NCBI RefSeq assembly: GCF_003347495.1
Contig: NZ_QCXY01000002.1
Span: forward strand, 372,001-436,000
Direction of reading: 5' to 3'
Origin: Pleomorphovibrio marinus
GTDB lineage: Bacteria; Bacteroidota; Bacteroidia; Cytophagales; Cyclobacteriaceae
Length of the DNA: 64,000 nt
In this document: positions 1 to 7,814 of the stretch, piece by piece
Layout of the letters: every line of letters starts with the position of its first letter
Numbering within the stretch: the first letter of the stretch is position 1
Translations under genes and position numbers: made by a program
The notes under the pieces: model-generated
What the model saw: only the letters and a program-made list of their open reading frames with translations
Told to the model about the DNA's origin: nothing
The model's database searches: none

Positions 1-218
1 TCGTTGCATTTGTTTCCAGCCTGGAGGAAATAGGCAAACACCTAGAAAAAACCCAAGAGAGCTATTCAAAGGCACATAAACAGCTCCATTCAGGAAGTGG
101 AAACCTAATCAGGCAAACAGAACAGCTGAGGGAGTTGGGTGTGAATGCCAGAAGCAAGATCCCGGAAAAATTGATCCGTAACGCAGACGTATCTACCAAT
201 ACCCCTGAGGGAGAATAA
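1..218 (+). CDS. rmuC: RmuC C-terminal end (partial)
   Basis: An open frame enters from the left edge, with its first whole codon at base 3, and stops with TAA at 216-218, giving the last 71 residues of a protein. The segment containing IGKHLEKTQESYSKAHKQL and then SGSGNLIRQTEQLRELGV is the conserved end of RmuC, a coiled-coil protein with a nuclease-like core that limits DNA inversions. The acidic tail after the conserved block is variable in the family. The body of the gene lies outside the window, so its start and nuclease domain cannot be judged. It converges on manC across an 11-base gap. Confidence 0.85.
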   Translation, partial: VAFVSSLEEIGKHLEKTQESYSKAHKQLHSGSGNLIRQTEQLRELGVNARSKIPEKLIRNADVSTNTPEGE

Positions 219-229
219 ACATATTGCCA

Positions 230-1303
230 TCAGATAAATTCTCCCCCCCTTTTTTTCGCATCTGTAAGGAATTCCCGGAAACGGTCTTCTTCATTCAATT
301 TACAAATAAGGAGCACATTTCCGTTTTCGGAGATAAGGTAGTTTTTCAATCCTTGAACCACAACCAGCTTTCCCTCAGCTACCTGTACAAAGCAGTTTTC
401 CGAGTCATATAGCAAGGCATTGGCCTCCAACACGTTTTTTCTTTTATCCTTGTTTTTATGGTCATATAGATTTTGCCAGGACCCCAAGTCCGACCAGCCA
501 AAGTCCCCCAAAATCACATACACACTATCCGACTTTTCCAATACTCCGTGATCAATAGAAATGTTTTTGATAAGGCTGTATGCTTTTCTCAAAAACTCTT
601 CCTCCTCTGGAGTACAAAAATAAGCAGATCCCTCCTCAAAGACTTCTGCCAATTCAGGGAGGTGTTTTTCAATTGCCGAGATAATGCTGGTGTTTTTCCA
701 GGCAAACATTCCGGAGTTCCATACGAAGTCTCCGCTGTCCATAAAAGTTTGGGCTAATTCAATGCCTGGTTTTTCAGTAAAGGTCTTTACTTTTTGCGCA
801 GGAGTTTGGGGGTTTTCCACATACTGGATGTACCCGTAACTAGTGTCCGGCCTGTTGGGCCTTATTCCGACGGTAAGTAGCCTGCTTTCTAATTCAGCAG
901 CCAAGAGAGCCTGATCAATAGATTGATTAAATGCAGCTTCGTTAAAAATCAGCTGATCGGAGGGCGACACTATCACCTTTGCATCGGGCTCCAATTTTTT
1001 TATTTTATAACTGGCTAGTGCGATTGAGGCTGCGGTATTTCTCCGTAAGGGTTCCACCAAAATTTGGTTGGAGTTAAGTTCCGGAAGCTGTTCTTTTACT
1101 AGCCCTACGTACTTTTTGTTGGTGACGACCAAAAACCTTTCCTTGGGATAAATGGCCAAAAACCTTTCATAGGTAAGTTGGAGTAGTGTTCTTCCAATTC
1201 CTAGTAAGTCTAAAAACTGTTTGGGTTTACTGTATCTACTTTGTGGCCAAAATTTAATCCCTAAACCGCCGGCCAAAATCACAATGTACGGTTGCTGCTT
1301 CAT
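230..1303 (-). CDS. manC: Mannose-1-phosphate guanylyltransferase
   Basis: This 357-residue nucleotidyltransferase should join mannose 1-phosphate and GTP to make GDP-mannose for surface glycans in the cytoplasm. The nucleotide-binding signature at residues 12-30 reads GGLGIKFWPQSRYSKPKQF, and the sugar-binding regions VEPLRRNTAAS and FTEKPG follow. The length fits the short type without the isomerase domain. The fifth signature position after GG, normally Arg, is Lys here (K17), which is conservative but unusual. The gene starts four bases after the kdsD stop, so the two are almost certainly one transcript read leftward from the promoter near 2308. The pairing suggests an envelope-polysaccharide role. 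Confidence 0.88.
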   Translation of the reverse strand: MKQQPYIVILAGGLGIKFWPQSRYSKPKQFLDLLGIGRTLLQLTYERFLAIYPKERFLVVTNKKYVGLVKEQLPELNSNQILVEPLRRNTAASIALASYKIKKLEPDAKVIVSPSDQLIFNEAAFNQSIDQALLAAELESRLLTVGIRPNRPDTSYGYIQYVENPQTPAQKVKTFTEKPGIELAQTFMDSGDFVWNSGMFAWKNTSIISAIEKHLPELAEVFEEGSAYFCTPEEEEFLRKAYSLIKNISIDHGVLEKSDSVYVILGDFGWSDLGSWQNLYDHKNKDKRKNVLEANALLYDSENCFVQVAEGKLVVVQGLKNYLISENGNVLLICKLNEEDRFREFLTDAKKRGGEFI

Positions 1304-1306
1304 TTT

Positions 1307-2275
1307 TCAAACGATTCCTTCTTTCATCAAATCATGGATGTGTACAAACCCAACAATATCCTTTCCTTTAGTGGCTACAAGTTGAGTAATATTATGGGTT
1401 TTCATCAAGTTAAAAGCCCTTATTGCAAATTCATCCACTGGGATGGATTTTGGGTTGTTGCTCATAATGTCTTTGGCTTTTATTCCCGACAGAGGGTTCC
1501 CTTTTTCAAGCATTCTTCTAAGGTCTCCATCCGTAATAATCCCAATAAGTATTCCCCCATTATCCACCACAGCAGTGGCTCCCAGTCGTTTGCTGCTGAT
1601 TTCCATGATTACCTCGGTCAAGGAACTTTCTTCCTTCACGATGGGTACAGCATGCCTTTCGGTCAAATCTCCTACCCTAAGGTATAACTGCTTACCCAAG
1701 GATCCTCCCGGATGGAACTTGGCAAAATCCACCGCTGAAAAACCCCTGCATTCCAGGAGGCAAATGGCTAGGGCATCACCCAAGGCCATATGAACGGTGG
1801 TACTGGTGGTAGGTGCGAGATTATTAGGGCATGCCTCAGCTGTTATTCCTGCATACAAAATAAAATCGGCCTGTTGCGCCAAGAAACTTTCCCTCTGTGA
1901 TACTAATGCTGCAAGTTTTGACCCCAAATTTTTTAAGAGAGGTACCAAAACTTTGATTTCTGGGGTGTTGCCACTTTTCGAAACGCATATTACAAAATCT
2001 TCTTCTCTTATCATACCTAAGTCCCCATGAATTGCATCAGCGGCATGTAGAAATAGAGAAGGAGTACCTGTGGAATTTAGAGTAGCCACAATTTTATTGG
2101 CAATAATGGCGCTTTTCCCAATCCCTGTCACCACCACACGCCCCTTGCTGGATAAGATATTCTCCACGCAGGAGACAAAATCATGATCTATAAAACCAAT
2201 AAGGTTCTTTATTGCATCTGATTCGTTTTGCAGGACTTTTATTGCCGTGGATTTAATATTTTTTTGTAATTTCAA
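1307..2275 (-). CDS. kdsD: Arabinose-5-phosphate isomerase
   Basis: KdsD/KpsF converts ribulose 5-phosphate to arabinose 5-phosphate, the first step of Kdo synthesis for lipopolysaccharide. The 322-residue protein has the usual order: a SIS sugar-isomerase domain (about 35-175) with GIGKS at 51-55, AIHGDLG with H83, SKSGNTPE at 99-106 and FHPGGSLGK with H188, then two CBS domains (about 205-322). The length matches the family. It is the first gene of a two-gene operon with manC and is divergent from recQ. A TACCTTTG box lies about 30 bases upstream of its start codon. Confidence 0.9.
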   Translation of the reverse strand: MKLQKNIKSTAIKVLQNESDAIKNLIGFIDHDFVSCVENILSSKGRVVVTGIGKSAIIANKIVATLNSTGTPSLFLHAADAIHGDLGMIREEDFVICVSKSGNTPEIKVLVPLLKNLGSKLAALVSQRESFLAQQADFILYAGITAEACPNNLAPTTSTTVHMALGDALAICLLECRGFSAVDFAKFHPGGSLGKQLYLRVGDLTERHAVPIVKEESSLTEVIMEISSKRLGATAVVDNGGILIGIITDGDLRRMLEKGNPLSGIKAKDIMSNNPKSIPVDEFAIRAFNLMKTHNITQLVATKGKDIVGFVHIHDLMKEGIV

Positions 2276-2304
2276 CTTTGCCGATCCTAATTATTAAATT
2301 TGTA

Positions 2305-2312
2305 CAAAGGTA
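2305..2312 (-). promoter_or_regulatory. Bacteroidota -7 box upstream of kdsD
   Basis: Read on the minus strand this is TACCTTTG, an exact match to the Bacteroidota -7 consensus TAnnTTTG. It lies 30-37 bases upstream of the kdsD start in the kdsD/recQ divergent gap. I see no convincing TTTG at the expected -33 distance, so only the -7 half is supported. Confidence 0.45.
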
Positions 2313-2374
2313 GAAAAGAAATTGTACATGATTAAATCAAGGGGTACGGCGTATGTTCTTAAATTATTCTTGGA

Positions 2375-4552
2375 GTGGATACAGTTGTTAAAGATAATTT
2401 GAAAAGGATTTTTGGTTTTAGCCATTTCAGGGGAAACCAAGAAGCTATCGTGGATAATATCCTGAAAGGAAACAATACATTCGTCATTATGCCAACGGGT
2501 GCGGGGAAATCACTCTGCTACCAACTGCCTGCCATTACCAAGGAAGGTACAGCAATAGTGATTTCACCACTTATTGCATTGATGAAGAACCAGGTGGACC
2601 AACTTAATTCCTACGGGATAAATGCCCACTTTTTGAACTCTACCTTGAGCAAATCAGAAACCAATAAGGTAAAGGCGGAGGTGCTTTCCTCAAGGACCAA
2701 GTTGCTTTACGTGGCTCCCGAATCCCTCACTAAAGAGGAAAACGTTCAATTCCTAAAGGAAGCCAACCTAAGTTTTGTAGCCATTGACGAAGCCCATTGC
2801 ATCTCTGAGTGGGGGCACGACTTCAGACCTGAATATCGAAAGATAAAGAGCATCATCGCTCAGTTGGGGGGCAGTTTGCCCGTGATCGCCCTTACGGCTA
2901 CTGCCACGCCAAAAGTACAACAGGACATTCAGCGGAACCTCCAAATGGAGGAAGCGGACCTGTTTAAATCCTCATTTAACCGTTCTAACCTATATTATGA
3001 GGTAAGGCCAAAAATTAAAAATGATACCAAAAAGGAAATCATTAAGTATATTAAAGGCCATAAGGGTAAATCCGGGATTATTTATTGCCTGAGCAGAAAG
3101 AAGGTAGAGGAGATTGCTGGGCTTCTCCAGGTTAACGGGATCAAGGCAGCACCGTATCATGCTGGGCTAGACGGGCATGTGAGGGTGAAAAACCAGGACG
3201 ATTTCCTGAATGAGGAGGTGGATGTGATTGTGGCCACCATTGCTTTTGGAATGGGCATAGATAAGCCAGATGTCAGGTATGTGATTCATTACGATGTGCC
3301 CAAATCCTTGGAAGGCTATTATCAGGAAACCGGAAGAGCTGGCAGGGATGGTCTTGAGGGACATTGCCTGATGTTTTACAGGTATGAGGATATTGTCAAA
3401 CTTGAAAAGTTCAACAAGGACAAGCCAGTAAACGAAAGGGAAAATGCCAAGGTACTGCTGCAAGAAATGGCAGCATATGCAGAAAGTTCAGTGTGCCGCA
3501 GGAGGTTTCTTCTCCATTATTTTGGGGAAAAACTCGATAAGGATTGCGGTTATTGCGATAATTGCAAAAAGACCAAAGAAAGCTTTGACGGACAAGATGA
3601 TATCCTTCTTATCATCGAGGCAGTCAGGGAAACAAAGCAACGCTTTAGGTTAGACCATATAGTGGATTTGCTGCGTGGAGTGGAAAATGAATATATAAAA
3701 AGCTACGGGCACGACAAGTTATCCATGTATAAGAAGGGGGAAGAAAAAGACGAAACCCACTGGAAGACAGTAATCCGTCAAGCTATGATATATGGCTTTC
3801 TGGAGAAAGATATTGAAAGCTACGGTGTCTTGTTGCTGTCCGAGGAAAGCGAGAAGTTTTTCAAAAAACCTTATCCCGTCATGATAAGTAAGAACCACAA
3901 TTTTGAAGAAATGGCCGAAAGCGTTTCTGCGGAGGAAATGGGCAATGTGGGCAAAGCCTATGACGAGCGCTTGTTCGATCTGCTAAAGGCGGAAAGAAAA
4001 AAAGTAGCCAAAGCCAAAAACCTTCCACCCTATGTGATTTTTCAGGATCCATCCTTGGAGGAAATGGCAACGGTTTATCCCACCACCAGAGAGGAGTTGG
4101 CACAGATCAACGGAGTGGGAATGGGCAAGGTGTCCAAATTCGGAACCCCATTTCTGAAGTTAATCGAAAATTATGTAGAAGAAAATGACATTATCACCGC
4201 CTCAGATGTAGTGGTGAAATCTTCTGGCACAAGGTCAAAGTTGAAAATTTCAATCATTCAACAAGTGGACAGAAAAATTGACCTGGACGAGATTGCAAAC
4301 AACCTAAATATTAGCATGGCTGAGATGCTTCATGAAATTGAGCAGATCATCTACAGCGGTACAAAACTCAACATCAATTATTACATTCACAATATCATGG
4401 ATGACGAAAGGGAAGAAATCCTCCATGATTATTTCATGAGTGCGGAATCTGACCAAATTAAGGAGGCTATGGCTGAACTGGAGGATGAGGATTTTTCAGA
4501 GGAGGAAGTAAGAGTGTATAGAATCAAGTTTATTTCAGATCACGCAAACTAA
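2375..4552 (+). CDS. recQ: ATP-dependent DNA helicase RecQ
   Basis: RecQ unwinds DNA 3' to 5' during recombination and repair of stalled forks. The 725-residue protein shows a helicase core with Walker A TGAGKS at 41-46 and DEAH at 138-141, followed by the helicase C-terminal domain with TGRAGRDG. Next comes the zinc-binding cysteine cluster (CRRRF, then CGYCDNC), a winged-helix region and an HRDC domain (TREELAQINGVGMGKV). A further C-terminal extension of about 100 residues ends the protein. The start must be GTG at 2375, because a TAA lies in frame at 2360 and the next ATG falls inside the Walker A region. purD follows after 17 bases. Confidence 0.93.
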   Translation: MDTVVKDNLKRIFGFSHFRGNQEAIVDNILKGNNTFVIMPTGAGKSLCYQLPAITKEGTAIVISPLIALMKNQVDQLNSYGINAHFLNSTLSKSETNKVKAEVLSSRTKLLYVAPESLTKEENVQFLKEANLSFVAIDEAHCISEWGHDFRPEYRKIKSIIAQLGGSLPVIALTATATPKVQQDIQRNLQMEEADLFKSSFNRSNLYYEVRPKIKNDTKKEIIKYIKGHKGKSGIIYCLSRKKVEEIAGLLQVNGIKAAPYHAGLDGHVRVKNQDDFLNEEVDVIVATIAFGMGIDKPDVRYVIHYDVPKSLEGYYQETGRAGRDGLEGHCLMFYRYEDIVKLEKFNKDKPVNERENAKVLLQEMAAYAESSVCRRRFLLHYFGEKLDKDCGYCDNCKKTKESFDGQDDILLIIEAVRETKQRFRLDHIVDLLRGVENEYIKSYGHDKLSMYKKGEEKDETHWKTVIRQAMIYGFLEKDIESYGVLLLSEESEKFFKKPYPVMISKNHNFEEMAESVSAEEMGNVGKAYDERLFDLLKAERKKVAKAKNLPPYVIFQDPSLEEMATVYPTTREELAQINGVGMGKVSKFGTPFLKLIENYVEENDIITASDVVVKSSGTRSKLKISIIQQVDRKIDLDEIANNLNISMAEMLHEIEQIIYSGTKLNINYYIHNIMDDEREEILHDYFMSAESDQIKEAMAELEDEDFSEEEVRVYRIKFISDHAN

Positions 4553-4569
4553 TTAAGCCGATAAAACCA

Positions 4570-5886
4570 ATGAATATATTATTGATAGGAAGCGGGGGAA
4601 GGGAACATGCCTTCGCGTGGAAAATTTCCCAAAGCAATCTTTGCAACCAGCTATTTGTGGCACCCGGGAATCCCGGCACGGCTGGTTTGGGTAAAAACCT
4701 GAATATCTCGATAACTGATTTTGAAGGAATCAAAGCGACTTGTATTGGACAAAACATAGACTTGATTGTGGTGGGCCCTGAAGAGCCTTTGGTGAAAGGA
4801 TTGAGGGATTACCTTAAAGGATTTCCAGAGACCAAAGCCATACCCTTAGTGGGGCCGGGTAAAGACGGGGCCTTGTTAGAGGGGAGTAAAGACTTTTCTA
4901 AGGGATTCATGATAAAATATGGTATCCCTACTGCAGCATACCAAACGTTTACGAAGGACAACTTGGAGGATGGTTTGAAATTTATTGAAAGCCAGAGTCC
5001 CCCCATTGTACTAAAGGCAGATGGCCTGGCAGCCGGGAAGGGAGTATTGATCTGCGCAAATCATGCAGATGCCAAAATGCAGTTGGGAGAAATGTTGTTG
5101 GGCAAAAAATTTGGCGAAGCCTCCTCAAGGGTGGTAATCGAGGAATTTTTGGTCGGCATAGAGCTTTCTGTTTTTGTGGCCACAGACGGGGATGATTACG
5201 TAATACTTCCTGAGGCAAAGGACTACAAACGCATAGGTGAAAACGACACTGGCCCAAATACAGGGGGTATGGGTGCAGTTTCGCCCGTTCCTTTTGCCGA
5301 TGAGTCTTTTATGAGCAAGGTGGAAAACCGGATCGTCAAGCCTACGATGAGTGGTCTGAAGAAAGAGGGTATAGATTATAGAGGCTTTCTGTTTATAGGC
5401 TTGATGAATAGGGAAGGGGACCCCTATGTGATAGAATATAATGTTCGGATGGGAGACCCAGAAACCCAAGCAGTCCTGCCCAGGATCAAGAGTGACTTTG
5501 TGGAGCTGCTTAGTCATATGGGCAATAAAACACTTAACGAATATAAGCTTTTGGTCAATAATTTCGTTTCAACTACCGTGGTGATGGTAGCTGGAGGCTA
5601 CCCAGGTTCCTATGAGAAAGGAAAAACCATCATTGGGCTGTCATCATCTAATCAAGAAACTGGTTTATCCGTTGTCTTCCATGCCGGAACCAAGGAAGGG
5701 GAGAATGGTGAGATTCTAACTAACGGAGGAAGGGTATTGGGTATTACAGGCCAGGGAGAAACCATTCAATCCGCACTGTCTAATGCATACGATAGGGTGG
5801 ACAAAATTCATTGGGAAGCTGTGAATTTCAGAAGGGATATCGGGCAAGATATCCTTAAATTGACAATCGATGCTTCTCACCAATAA
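4570..5886 (+). CDS. purD: Phosphoribosylamine-glycine ligase
   Basis: PurD makes glycinamide ribonucleotide from phosphoribosylamine, glycine and ATP, the second step of purine synthesis. The 438-residue protein begins MNILLIGSGGREHAFAW, the hallmark N-terminal glycine-rich loop. It continues with an ATP-grasp fold, including KADGLAAGKGV, GMGAVSP and the metal-site segment EYNVRMGDPETQ. The length is typical. It lies 17 bases after recQ and 33 bases before the ricT-like gene on the same strand, so the three may be cotranscribed. A small hairpin, GGGGG-AAA-CCCCC at 5890-5902, sits in the gap to the next gene without a T-tract. Confidence 0.95.
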   Translation: MNILLIGSGGREHAFAWKISQSNLCNQLFVAPGNPGTAGLGKNLNISITDFEGIKATCIGQNIDLIVVGPEEPLVKGLRDYLKGFPETKAIPLVGPGKDGALLEGSKDFSKGFMIKYGIPTAAYQTFTKDNLEDGLKFIESQSPPIVLKADGLAAGKGVLICANHADAKMQLGEMLLGKKFGEASSRVVIEEFLVGIELSVFVATDGDDYVILPEAKDYKRIGENDTGPNTGGMGAVSPVPFADESFMSKVENRIVKPTMSGLKKEGIDYRGFLFIGLMNREGDPYVIEYNVRMGDPETQAVLPRIKSDFVELLSHMGNKTLNEYKLLVNNFVSTTVVMVAGGYPGSYEKGKTIIGLSSSNQETGLSVVFHAGTKEGENGEILTNGGRVLGITGQGETIQSALSNAYDRVDKIHWEAVNFRRDIGQDILKLTIDASHQ

Positions 5887-5919
5887 GGAGGGGGAAACCC
5901 CCATAAATATATATACACT

Positions 5920-7302
5920 ATGGCAGAATGTAATAGTTGCGCCACCGATTCTTCTGGTGGGTGCCAAAACAATGGCACCTGTGGTACAGCAGATTGTAAT
6001 AAAATGAACGCTTTTGACTGGCTTTCCCATATGGGCTTGCCGGAAGTTGATAAATTCGATATCGTAGAGATAAAGTTCAAGGGAGGAAGAAAGGACTACT
6101 TTAGAAATGTGGATTATCTTTCCCTCACCACAGGGGATCCTGTAGTGGTGGATGTTCCGAATGGACATCACATCGGCTATGTGTCCCTTCAGGGAGAACT
6201 TGTGAGATTGCAGATGCAAAAACGCAAAATCAAAAACGACGACAATATCCTGAAGATTTATCGGGTGGCCACTCAGAAGGACATCGAAAAATGGGAACAG
6301 GCCAAAAATAGGGAATTGCCTACATTATACCGAAGTAAGCAGATCATCGAAGAATTAGGGCTAAAGATGAAGTTGTCAGATATTGAATATCAAGCTGACA
6401 ACTCCAAAGCTACTTTCTATTACTCTGCCGATGACAGGGTTGATTTCAGGGAGTTGATCAAGGTACTGGCAGCGGAATTCAAGATAAGGGTAGAAATGAG
6501 ACAAATCAGCCTTAGACAAGAGGCTGGCAGATTAGGTGGAATAGGGGTCTGTGGAAGGGAGCTTTGCTGTTCTACATGGATCCACGATTTCAAAAGTGTA
6601 ACTACCTCGGCGGCAAGGTACCAAAACCTATCCCTTAACCCCAGTAAGCTGAGCGGACAGTGTGGAAGGCTAAAATGCTGTTTAAATTATGAGTTGGACA
6701 GTTACATGGCTGCTTTGAAGGACATACCTACAGTATCCAAACCACTATTGACAGATGCTGGATCGGCTAAACTCCAGAAAACGGATATTTTCCGAAAGCT
6801 TATGTGGTTTAGCTATAATGAGGATAACAATTGGCATAGTATTGACTGTGAAAGGGTTGCGAAAATAATCGCAATGAATGAAGCTGGGGAGGTGCCCCAT
6901 AGCTTAAAGCAGGATAATGCCTTTGACGACGAATCCTCTTCAAGTCATTCTAATGCAGACCTGGAGATCTTGGATAAAAAGTTTAGCCAGACAAAACGGA
7001 AAAAGAAGCGAAAGCCCAGAAACAAGCGAACTGACCCTTCCCAACAAACTAATCCCAATCCTGGCAAAAATCAGCCGGAGCAACAGTCAAAGGAAGGAGA
7101 TAAAGGCACTAAGGGTAGGAGGCCTAACTCTCAAAGAAGAAAACACACCTCTTCCCAAAAACCGCCTTCGGGACAAGTAAACCAAGGAACAAACCCAGGA
7201 AATAACCAAGGGAACACCCCTAAAAAGAGGAGAAACAACAAGAAAAGGCGAAACAAAAATAATGGCTCACAAAACCAAGGTGGTTCTTCCAATGCAAATT
7301 GA
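5920..7302 (+). CDS. PSP1-domain protein, RicT/YaaT-like
   Basis: The central part belongs to the PSP1 family (RicT/YaaT of Bacillus). There it acts with partner proteins on RNase Y and holds iron-sulfur clusters. The conserved cysteines are visible: CGRELCC at 211-217 and CGRLKCC at 248-254. The first 30 residues carry five further cysteines (C4, C7, C15, C21, C26), a Bacteroidota feature that might bind another metal cluster; that is inference. From about residue 345 the tail is low-complexity, very basic and rich in Lys, Asn and Gln, suggesting nucleic-acid contact. The gene end overlaps gldH by 11 bases, so the two are translationally linked. The exact function in Bacteroidota is not known to me. 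Confidence 0.82.
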   Translation: MAECNSCATDSSGGCQNNGTCGTADCNKMNAFDWLSHMGLPEVDKFDIVEIKFKGGRKDYFRNVDYLSLTTGDPVVVDVPNGHHIGYVSLQGELVRLQMQKRKIKNDDNILKIYRVATQKDIEKWEQAKNRELPTLYRSKQIIEELGLKMKLSDIEYQADNSKATFYYSADDRVDFRELIKVLAAEFKIRVEMRQISLRQEAGRLGGIGVCGRELCCSTWIHDFKSVTTSAARYQNLSLNPSKLSGQCGRLKCCLNYELDSYMAALKDIPTVSKPLLTDAGSAKLQKTDIFRKLMWFSYNEDNNWHSIDCERVAKIIAMNEAGEVPHSLKQDNAFDDESSSSHSNADLEILDKKFSQTKRKKKRKPRNKRTDPSQQTNPNPGKNQPEQQSKEGDKGTKGRRPNSQRRKHTSSQKPPSGQVNQGTNPGNNQGNTPKKRRNNKKRRNKNNGSQNQGGSSNAN

Positions 7303-7771
7303 GGCAATACGGAATCTATGGTCAATCCTCCTTATTGTATTAATGAGTGTGACGATGGCATGTGAGCCCCAAAGGGTTTATGAGTTTCACCATGAACTGC
7401 AAGGAGGAACCTGGCATGTTTCAGATACTTTAGAGTTTGCTTTTGACGATAGGAGAGGATTTCCCAGTATGGCCCTGGTTGGTCTTAAGTATTCAGATGA
7501 ATACGATTATCACAATCTGTATCTGCGGTATATTTTTTCCGATAGCCTGGGGCAAGTTCAATTCGATTCTTTGATAAACCTGTCCCTTTTTGACCCCAAA
7601 ACAGGAAAGCCCCTCGGAGGGGGATTTGGGAAAAGCTATACCAAATTTGACACATTGCAAGTGGTTTTTGATACCCTAACGGTTCCCTCAAAAGCATCAT
7701 TGATTCATTATATGAGAGAGGAATCCTTGGATGGGGTGACCTCTGTCGGATTGAAACTGCTGAAAGAATAG
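7292..7771 (+). CDS. gldH: Gliding motility lipoprotein GldH
   Basis: GldH is an outer-envelope lipoprotein needed for gliding in Flavobacterium. The protein has an N-terminal hydrophobic segment ending in SVTMAC, with the lipid-accepting cysteine at residue 24 when ATG 7292 is used. The body YEFHHELQGGTWHVSDTLEF followed by an LFDPKTGKPLG-like segment matches the family, and the length (159 residues) is normal. An in-frame ATG at 7262 would add ten residues that spoil the signal peptide, so 7292 is preferred. Placement directly after the PSP1 gene is the usual Bacteroidota arrangement. The penicillin-binding protein often found next is absent, replaced by a secreted 756-residue protein. Confidence 0.82.
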   Translation: MQIEAIRNLWSILLIVLMSVTMACEPQRVYEFHHELQGGTWHVSDTLEFAFDDRRGFPSMALVGLKYSDEYDYHNLYLRYIFSDSLGQVQFDSLINLSLFDPKTGKPLGGGFGKSYTKFDTLQVVFDTLTVPSKASLIHYMREESLDGVTSVGLKLLKE

Positions 7772-7814
7772 GTTTAAGGAGGATGTGTAAAATTGTTTTC
7801 GTTAGATTTATGGA

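Noticed and set aside
5716-6219. Minus-strand open frame (167 codons)
   Set aside because: It spans the purD end and the ricT-like gene on the opposite strand; both are secure.
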